A stretch of 54,894 nt of DNA, from positions 1 to 54,894 of the forward strand of contig JAKPQL010000043.1 in the NCBI GenBank assembly GCA_029547045.1, written 5' to 3'. Below the pieces are notes generated by a model. It saw only the letters and a program-made list of their open reading frames with translations. It was not told where the DNA came from and made no database searches. The position numbers were made by a program, and so were the translations under genes. This DNA is from Deltaproteobacteria bacterium. Lineage in GTDB: Bacteria > Desulfobacterota > Desulfomonilia > UBA1062. Below, piece by piece: positions 49,962 to 54,894 of the stretch. Within the stretch, counting starts at the first letter, position 1. The number at the start of each line of letters is the position of its first letter.

Positions 49962-50129
49962 GCAGAACATCTCCATGACGATCTCAAGGGGGGGATCAGG
50001 TCGGGCCTGCCGGCACGGTCAGTCAAGGATCTGGAGAAGAAGACTCGCTCCTTCATGAGGACCTTGGTGAAGAGGCCACATCATGTACGGAATTATTTCA
50101 GGCATCCATCAGTTGCTTATGCGGCATGA
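49962..50129 (+). pseudogene. 3' remnant of an IS630-type transposase
   Basis: An uninterrupted frame ending at TGA 50127-50129 encodes the typical C-terminal end of IS630 transposases: D-L-E-K-K-T-R-S-F-M-R-T-L, then V-R-N-Y-F-R-H-P-S-V-A-Y-A-A at the end. There is no start or DDE domain, so it is a fragment of at most ~55 codons. It immediately follows the Sel1-like gene and marks this patch as a landing zone of mobile DNA. Confidence 0.6.
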
Positions 50130-50436
50130 AAGGTTCGCATGTTTAGTTGCCGGAGCAATACCATATTTCTGGAGGGAGCTAATCTTACATAACGTTGCGA
50201 GATATCATTCAACTACCTGCGTTATGTAACATTGCCGACTCGTCACTATACCTGGATAGGGACTTCATGATCGTATTACTTGATCTCTTCACCAGATCAT
50301 TGCTGTTGCTCTTGAAGGGCAGTCCAGCTTCAATGAGAGGATTGACAGGCGCACTGATCGTTCTGAGTGAGCATTTTTTCTCATTGGCTGAGTAATTTGC
50401 CTTGTTTCAATAAATACAATGTGCTATGGATAATAC
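50130..50436. other. Spacer in the accessory patch
   Basis: 307 bp, AT-rich, containing short frames only. I see no promoter of good quality, no RNA gene and no repeat. Confidence 0.4.
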
Positions 50437-51621
50437 ATGCCATACGAACGCCCCCTGAAATCCACCCTTCTTGCCGAGCTCTCCAGACCCGCGCCGGTCA
50501 TTCATGTCATCACCGGCCCCAGGCAGGTGGGGAAGACCACTATTGCCCGACAGATTCAGGACTCCATCGGCATGCCATCCATTTATGCCACGGCCGACAG
50601 CCCGATCCCCCTGGATGCAGCCTGGGTGGAGACATCCTGGCGGAGGGCCATCGCAGAGGGGGCGGCGCAGGGTTTCCCGGTTCTCCTGGTCCTCGATGAG
50701 CTGCAGAAGGTGAAAGGCTGGAGCGAAAGCCTGAAGCTGCTCTGGGACAACCGGCCTTCAGGTCAGGACATCCGCGTCCTCATACTCGGGTCATCCGCCC
50801 TCCTGATGCAGGAAGGGCTGACGGAGAGCCTTGCCGGCAGGTTCTTTCTGCATCGCTGCACACACTGGGGGTATCCGGAGTGCCGTGACGCGTTCGGCTG
50901 GACCCTGGAGCAGTGGATCTACTTCGGAGGATACCCAGGCGCCTCGGTGTTCATGGAAAACGAGGCAACCTGGAAGAGCTACATCAACGATTCCCTCATT
51001 GAGACGGTACTGGCCCGCGATGTGCTCCAGATGAGGAGGATAACCAAGCCGGCGCTGCTGCGCCACCTGTTTGCCCTCGCAGCCACCCTGCCGGCCCACG
51101 TGATCTCGTACAACAAGATGCTCGGTCGGCTCCAGGACGCCGGCAACACCACCACGCTCGCGCACTATCTGAAAATGCTCGAACATGCCTTCCTGGTCAG
51201 CGGCCTGGAGCTCTTTTCAAAGGGGCGATTACGGAAGAGGGGCAGCAGCCCCAAAGTGGTCCTATGGAACAACGCCCTGGTGAACTCTCTGTCAACCAGG
51301 AGTTTCACCGAGTCGCTCAGCGACACGTCATGGTGGGGAAGGCTGGTCGAAAATGCAGTGGGAGCCTGTCTGTGCAATTCCCTTCTGTCCGTGGAATACA
51401 CCATCTCGTACTGGCGTGATGGTGATAATGAGGTGGACTATGTGGTCTCCAGGGGTCAGGATGTCTGGGCCATCGAGGTGAAGAGCGGCAGGGGCGGCAA
51501 GGCATCGGGACTGTCACTCTTCCGGGTGCGATACCCCGATGCGAAGGTGCTGCTCGTGGGGGGGCAGGGTATTCCACTTGCAGATTTTTTCAGCAGGGAC
51601 CCTGCGGCATGGCTGATTTAA
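50437..51621 (+). CDS. AAA_14/DUF4143 ATPase
   Basis: 394 residues. Walker A T-G-P-R-Q-V-G-K-T-T (about 25-34), Walker B L-L-V-L-D-E-L-Q-K-V (about 85-94) and G-S-S-A-L-L. The C-terminal DUF4143 domain contains L-R-H-L-F-A-L-A and ends with the nuclease-like W-R-D-G-D-N-E-V-D-Y-V and A-I-E-V-K-S-G segment (PD-(D/E)xK pattern, about 325-350). These ATPases are common, horizontally spread, and of uncertain role. It lies 3' of the transposase remnant in the accessory patch. The E-V-D and E-V-K-S motif suggests a nuclease-like fold; activity is not established. Confidence 0.88.
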   Translation: MPYERPLKSTLLAELSRPAPVIHVITGPRQVGKTTIARQIQDSIGMPSIYATADSPIPLDAAWVETSWRRAIAEGAAQGFPVLLVLDELQKVKGWSESLKLLWDNRPSGQDIRVLILGSSALLMQEGLTESLAGRFFLHRCTHWGYPECRDAFGWTLEQWIYFGGYPGASVFMENEATWKSYINDSLIETVLARDVLQMRRITKPALLRHLFALAATLPAHVISYNKMLGRLQDAGNTTTLAHYLKMLEHAFLVSGLELFSKGRLRKRGSSPKVVLWNNALVNSLSTRSFTESLSDTSWWGRLVENAVGACLCNSLLSVEYTISYWRDGDNEVDYVVSRGQDVWAIEVKSGRGGKASGLSLFRVRYPDAKVLLVGGQGIPLADFFSRDPAAWLI

Positions 51622-51867
51622 CATAGAAATACACTGCTGTCCAAAATAACTCTGAAACCTAAACTGGGACAAGATAAATCAACACGTTAGGGATGCCCAA
51701 GTCGATATGTCATGACCCGGTTGTTGTATTGCCGATCTTGCACGCCTGCTGTCCAATGACCCGTATGACCAATAACGCCATCTCCAGCCTTTCCCGCAAG
51801 GAATGTGTTGTCATTCTCCGGGCAATCGGCTATGAATCATCTCCTCAGTCATGAAAGAGAGGCTTCC

Positions 51868-52092
51868 ATGATCGCATTGAGATCCTCGACGAGCGACGGC
51901 TCCTCGTTCCGGGTCTACGACGGTGACACGCTTCTGGGGCACATCAGAAGGCGCAGGGGTACAAGCGGCGACACGTACATCGCGGTCATCGACAGGAACG
52001 GCCAGGAGGAGACCAACGGCAAGGGCTTCGACAGCCCGGACGACGCCCTTGCCTGGATCAAGAAGAATATCCAGAGCGCGCAGCCAGTCTGA
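51868..52092 (+). CDS. Small hypothetical protein, 74 residues
   Basis: ATG 51868 is preceded by GAGAGG. The sequence is soluble, with F-R-V-Y-D-G-D-T-L-L-G-H-I-R-R-R and C-terminal G-F-D-S-P-D-D-A-L-A-W-I-K-K-N, a pattern of a small beta-sheet plus helix protein. I recognise no family. It lies just before the terminator of abfD on the other strand. High GC suggests it belongs to the core rather than the accessory patch. Confidence 0.55.
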   Translation: MIALRSSTSDGSSFRVYDGDTLLGHIRRRRGTSGDTYIAVIDRNGQEETNGKGFDSPDDALAWIKKNIQSAQPV

Positions 52093-52165
52093 GCGCGATT
52101 CCCCGATGTGCACGGAAGGTCTGACCCTGTCGGCGCACTGGAATGCCCGGGCGCACGAAAAAACC

Positions 52166-52191
52166 GGGTGCGCCCCTTGCAGAGCGCACCC
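52166..52191. terminator. Terminator between the small gene and abfD
   Basis: An 8-bp stem (52166-52173 with 52184-52191) and 10-nt loop is followed by TTTCT on the plus strand, and by CGG-TTTTTT on the minus strand (from the A-run at 52158-52163). It probably ends both convergent genes. Confidence 0.75.
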
Positions 52192-52217
52192 TTTCTGGAG
52201 ACATAGAGGCAAGCAGT

Positions 52218-53753
52218 CTAGATCCTGGTGAGAGTCCCCGGCTTCAGCTCCTCCACCCCTGCGATGTAGTTCACGAGGTTTTCCCGCAGCCTGATGTCGT
52301 ACTGCGACGTGATGGCGATCTGCTCCATGATGGGCGATCCGCCGCCGTGGTAGTTGCCGTAGTTCATGGGCCCGGTGAAACCCGAGCACGAGTAGTCGAT
52401 GTAGAGCATCCAGAACTTGATCTGGTCCTCCACCGAGGCGCCGGGGTTGCGGTTGAGGTACTTCTCGAGGAGCGGTTTCAGCTCCGGGTTCATGATGTCG
52501 GCCTCGTTGGGGAAGGTGGCCGGCAGGCCGCCCGCGATGCTGCAGAGCATCTCCTGCTCCTCGAACACCGCCTCGCCGGTGAGGCAGCGTCCCACGTTGG
52601 CGTAGATGGAGTTGGGGATGCAGCTGCCCGGGCCGTAGGGGACCGAGCCCAGGCCCGGCACGTAGACCTCGGGCTTGCCGAGGGCCGACGCCGTGTAGCC
52701 AGCGGCGTAGCCGAGCTCGGTGATCTTGATGAACTCGGCGAGCATCTCTCGGATGTGGCCGGTCTTGCGGATGCCGTTGTGCCTTGCCGCCAGGGACGCC
52801 AGGCCGGTCATGACGTCGCCGATGGCGGGCTTGCAGCCCGAGTAGCTGTGGCGGTGGAACAGGGCGAAGAGCAGGGCGCACATGCCGCCGTGGTCGTTCT
52901 CGCCGCAGAGGAAAACCCGGTCCCAGGGCACGAACACGTCGTCGAAGATGAGGTACGAGTCGGTGTACCCGCCGCTGAAGCCCTTCTTGAAGTGCTCGCG
53001 CGGCTTGAAGTTGTGGATGGACAGCACCTGCTTGACGCCCTCGTGGTCAGCCGGCACGGCAAAGGCCACCGCGTAGTCCTTCTCGTCCGGGCCCAGGGCC
53101 CGTGTGGGCACCACCAGGATCTCGTCCGCGATGGAGGCCTCAGAGATGTGGAGCTTGCAGCCCCTTACCACGATGCCGTCCTTCTTCTTCTCCACCACGT
53201 GGAGGTACATGTCAGGGTCGGTCTGCTCGATGGGCCTCTTCAGCCGCTCGCCCTTGATGTCGGTCTGGGCGCAGCACCCCACCAGGTCGTTGTTCTGGAA
53301 GTTCGTGAGCCACTTCAGGAAGTTCTTGTGGTACTCGGTGTTGCCGCCGTTCAGCTTGTCCGCTTCATAGGACGCCGCGTTCACGGCATTGGTGGCGTCG
53401 ATGCCCATGCAGCGCTGGATGCAGAACCCCACCTTGCGGCACAGGGCCCGGGTCATGTCCTGCTTCCTGTGCAGGTCGTCCGTGTTCTGGTGGATGTGGC
53501 AGAACCGGTTGATGGTGTTGCCCGTGAGGTGGGAGGTCGCGGTGCAGAGGTCCTTGAGCTCCGGGTCGAAGGCCGCGTCGAAGGTCGTGCCCATGACGTT
53601 GAGCGTGGGCATCTGGAGCTCGTCGTCCCGGTCGATGAGCCTGCCCCGGTAGTAGAGGTTCCTGCGCATCCTGCGCAGCCCCTCGATGTACTGCTCCCTG
53701 GTCCTCATGCACTCCTTGGGCTTGGTTTTGCTCTTTGCAGCGTTCGTCTTCAT
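52218..53753 (-). CDS. abfD: 4-hydroxybutyryl-CoA dehydratase
   Basis: 511 residues. All four cluster ligands of Clostridium aminobutyricum AbfD (Cys99, Cys103, His292, Cys299) are matched by Cys111, Cys115, His300 and Cys307 with identical spacing (C-I-Q-R-C and H-R-H-S-Y-S-G-C). The catalytic Tyr296 and Lys300 equivalents (Tyr304 and Lys308) are also present. The enzyme uses FAD and a [4Fe-4S] cluster to convert 4-hydroxybutyryl-CoA to crotonyl-CoA, so it is oxygen sensitive. It is the second gene of the tetR-abfD unit (4-bp ATGA overlap). Crotonyl-CoA would feed PhaJ or the hydratase/dehydrogenase pair. The N-terminal ~15 residues are basic and family-variable. Confidence 0.93.
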   Translation of the reverse strand: MKTNAAKSKTKPKECMRTREQYIEGLRRMRRNLYYRGRLIDRDDELQMPTLNVMGTTFDAAFDPELKDLCTATSHLTGNTINRFCHIHQNTDDLHRKQDMTRALCRKVGFCIQRCMGIDATNAVNAASYEADKLNGGNTEYHKNFLKWLTNFQNNDLVGCCAQTDIKGERLKRPIEQTDPDMYLHVVEKKKDGIVVRGCKLHISEASIADEILVVPTRALGPDEKDYAVAFAVPADHEGVKQVLSIHNFKPREHFKKGFSGGYTDSYLIFDDVFVPWDRVFLCGENDHGGMCALLFALFHRHSYSGCKPAIGDVMTGLASLAARHNGIRKTGHIREMLAEFIKITELGYAAGYTASALGKPEVYVPGLGSVPYGPGSCIPNSIYANVGRCLTGEAVFEEQEMLCSIAGGLPATFPNEADIMNPELKPLLEKYLNRNPGASVEDQIKFWMLYIDYSCSGFTGPMNYGNYHGGGSPIMEQIAITSQYDIRLRENLVNYIAGVEELKPGTLTRI

Positions 53754-54436
53754 GGTTTTCGTTCCTCCGGGACGATGGTGATGGTTTCCGGCGCCTTCGC
53801 AGTGCCGGTCATATGCAGGTGGATGGAGATGTTCTGCTGTTCCTGGGGGGCCCTGATGCCGCTCAGGATCAGGTCCACCATGGGATCCACCAGGGAGAGC
53901 ATGTTCTCGGGCTGGCCCTGCAGGTGCTTGCGGGTGCAGAGGTGCTCGATGGTGCCCAGGATGATGGAGCGTACCAGGTAGGGATCGGTGTCCCTGCGGA
54001 AGGTTCCGCTGTCTATGCCTTCCTTGATGCACGCAAGGAGCATGCGGGCCGCGTCGCGCACCACCTCGAAGGCCCTGGTCTTCAGGAAGTTCCGGTTGGT
54101 CTTCAGGTGGAGCATGATGAGGTTCGCATACTCGGGGTTGTTCTCGTAGGTGGTGACGTAGCTCTGGACAATGGCCCTGAGCTTCGACTCCGCGCCCCTG
54201 AGGTAGGGAAGCACCTTTTCGGTCTCCCTGATGGAGATTTCGGTGATCTCCTCGGGGATGGCGAAGAGCAGCTCCTCCTTGCTCTTGAAGTACTCGTACA
54301 CCGTGGCGTCCGAGACGCCGGCGGCCCTGCTGATCTCAGAGATGGTGGCCTCCTGGAATCCCTTTTCCGCAAAGATTGCCAGCGCGGACTCGATGATGCG
54401 CTCCCTGCGGAGCGCCTTGGGGCTTGGCTTTGTCAT
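53750..54436 (-). CDS. TetR-family regulator
   Basis: 228 residues. N-terminal HTH: R-R-E-R-I-I-E-S-A-L-A-I-F-A-E-K-G-F-Q-E-A-T-I-S-E-I (about 9-34) followed by A-G-V-S-D-A-T-V-Y-E-Y-F-K-S-K-E-E-L, the standard TetR signature. The C-terminal ligand domain is helical, with a basic stretch near 185. ATG 54436 was chosen because GAGGAGG lies 5 nt upstream; the longer frame to 54478 adds 14 residues. The stop overlaps the abfD start (ATGA), so regulator and enzyme are co-translated. It diverges from the SDR gene, and a palindrome covering both promoters lies between them; a ligand such as 4-hydroxybutyryl-CoA or an acyl-CoA is a guess. Confidence 0.9.
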   Translation of the reverse strand: MTKPSPKALRRERIIESALAIFAEKGFQEATISEISRAAGVSDATVYEYFKSKEELLFAIPEEITEISIRETEKVLPYLRGAESKLRAIVQSYVTTYENNPEYANLIMLHLKTNRNFLKTRAFEVVRDAARMLLACIKEGIDSGTFRRDTDPYLVRSIILGTIEHLCTRKHLQGQPENMLSLVDPMVDLILSGIRAPQEQQNISIHLHMTGTAKAPETITIVPEERKP

Positions 54437-54485
54437 GGGAGCCTCCTCGCGGGTTGGCTTCGGAGATGGGTCATGCATGGGTATC

Positions 54486-54500
54486 GCAGAGAAACTCTGC
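54486..54500. promoter_or_regulatory. GCAGAG-AAA-CTCTGC inverted repeat upstream of the TetR gene
   Basis: 6-bp arms around AAA, 50 bp upstream of the chosen TetR start. It lies downstream of the minus-strand promoter and so would be in the tetR leader RNA or act as a second operator. Confidence 0.4.
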
Positions 54501-54543
54501 TCAGAGCCATATATATATCAGCTAAACTCTTGATCATGCCCAT

Positions 54544-54608
54544 ATTATAAACTCATACTATTATTAAGTCAAGAATTAATTGACATCAACTCTAATTTTA
54601 TGTACTAT
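54544..54608. promoter_or_regulatory. Divergent facing promoters of tetR-abfD and the SDR gene
   Basis: Minus strand: TTGACT (54567-54572), 17 nt, TATAAT (54544-54549). Plus strand: TTGACA (54580-54585), 17 nt, TACTAT (54603-54608). The two -35 boxes are only 7 bp apart, so one bound protein could control both. The start codons are about 108 bp (TetR) and 116 bp (SDR) away. Confidence 0.75.
54568..54584. promoter_or_regulatory. Palindromic operator over both -35 boxes
   Basis: GTCAA-GAATTAA-TTGAC: perfect 5-bp half-sites, 7-bp AT-rich centre. Its halves coincide with the two -35 elements. A TetR-family operator is the simplest reading because the adjacent gene is a TetR. Confidence 0.55.
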
Positions 54609-54723
54609 AACCATAGCTCGACTCTATTTAATCGCCTTGTTACTGAAACAGAAAGGTGATTTCAGGCAGGGGCGAAGCGACAGGGGGCTGTCAAGGCCCT
54701 CAACACATGACAAGGAGCTGATC

Positions 54724-54894
54724 ATGGACAAGGTGAGTTTCTCTCTGGAGAACAAGGTAGCGTTGATCACGGGAGCGAGCCGAGGGATCGGGGAGGCGAT
54801 AGCGATCACGCTTTCGGACTACGGTGCGCAGAGCATCCTGGTGAGCCGGAAGGCGGATGGGCTGAAGGGAGTGGCGGAGAAGATAGCGGGCCGT
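54724..54894 (+). CDS. Short-chain dehydrogenase/reductase, 5' part (3' end beyond window)
   Basis: 57 codons visible. After M-D-K-V-S-F-S-L-E-N the SDR cofactor motif G-A-S-R-G-I-G (T-G-x-x-x-G-x-G type) appears at about 18-24 within V-A-L-I-T-G-A-S-R-G-I-G, followed by I-L-V-S-R-K. This is FabG/PhaB-like. AAGGAG lies 6 nt before ATG 54724 and a strong promoter is upstream. With abfD and tetR next door it may act on a hydroxybutyryl or hydroxyacyl substrate. The remainder is outside the window. Confidence 0.85.
   Translation, partial: MDKVSFSLENKVALITGASRGIGEAIAITLSDYGAQSILVSRKADGLKGVAEKIAGR

Noticed and set aside
1-54894. CRISPR array
   Set aside because: No set of regularly spaced direct repeats was seen anywhere in the window.

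Overview
The window reads as a GC-rich chromosome segment from a strictly or facultatively anaerobic member of the former Deltaproteobacteria (Desulfobacterota). Pointers are class III polyhydroxyalkanoate (PHA) synthase genes, 4-hydroxybutyryl-CoA dehydratase, several molybdenum-related genes, UGA-recoding machinery and a DHH-CBS-tRNA nucleotidyltransferase fusion. The phylum is inferred from gene content; no 16S rRNA gene is present.

Region by region. (1) 1-4.4 kb: a SelC-like tRNA with anticodon UCA, a SelB-like elongation factor, a truncated cysteinyl-tRNA synthetase and a DUF1573 protein. This is the most unusual part. The tRNA has the cysteine-type U73 discriminator and an 8/4 acceptor/T-stem arrangement with one bulge. 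The SelB has Gln where Escherichia coli SelB has a selenol-contacting Arg. The CysRS ends before the usual anticodon-binding domain. Together they look like a UGA-to-cysteine (opal) decoding cassette built from selenocysteine parts. (2) 4.5-7.4 kb: Mop protein, insertion-sequence end debris, ZIP transporter, and a peroxiredoxin with an in-frame UGA at its peroxidatic position followed by a SECIS-like hairpin. (3) 7.5-13.3 kb: beta-oxidation pair, a large AsmA-like envelope protein and hisF. (4) 13.6-23.3 kb: a PHA island with three PhaC-like hydrolases, two PhaE-like partners, three tandem phasins, PhaR, PhaJ and a GAF protein, with shared PhaR-type operator motifs. (5) 23.5-36.7 kb: tRNA-Gly, asnS, ModE-like regulator, then a tightly packed co-directional run pgpA-cinA-thpR-recA-pilT-recX-alaS-hisB-(small gene)-hisA-hit, followed on the other strand by rlmI and mobB. 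recX is split by a nine-A run. (6) 36.8-49.2 kb: fliW-flgL, mtaD-recR-ybaB, a cyclase, coaX, and an amidase-SPOR-xerD-CCA-enzyme operon ending at tRNA-Ala. (7) 49.2-52.1 kb: an AT-richer accessory patch beside tRNA-Ala with an IS630 transposase remnant and a DUF4143 ATPase. (8) 52.2-54.9 kb: TetR-abfD operon divergent from an SDR gene, with facing promoters over one palindrome.

How the genes connect: AbfD yields crotonyl-CoA, the hydratase/dehydrogenase pair and PhaJ interconvert C4 acyl-CoAs, and the PhaC/PhaE/phasin set stores (R)-3-hydroxyacyl units. The UGA cassette and the UGA-containing peroxiredoxin lie 3 kb apart, which makes the peroxiredoxin the obvious first candidate substrate. 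Two long perfect hairpins (30 bp and 26 bp) in spacers remain unexplained.
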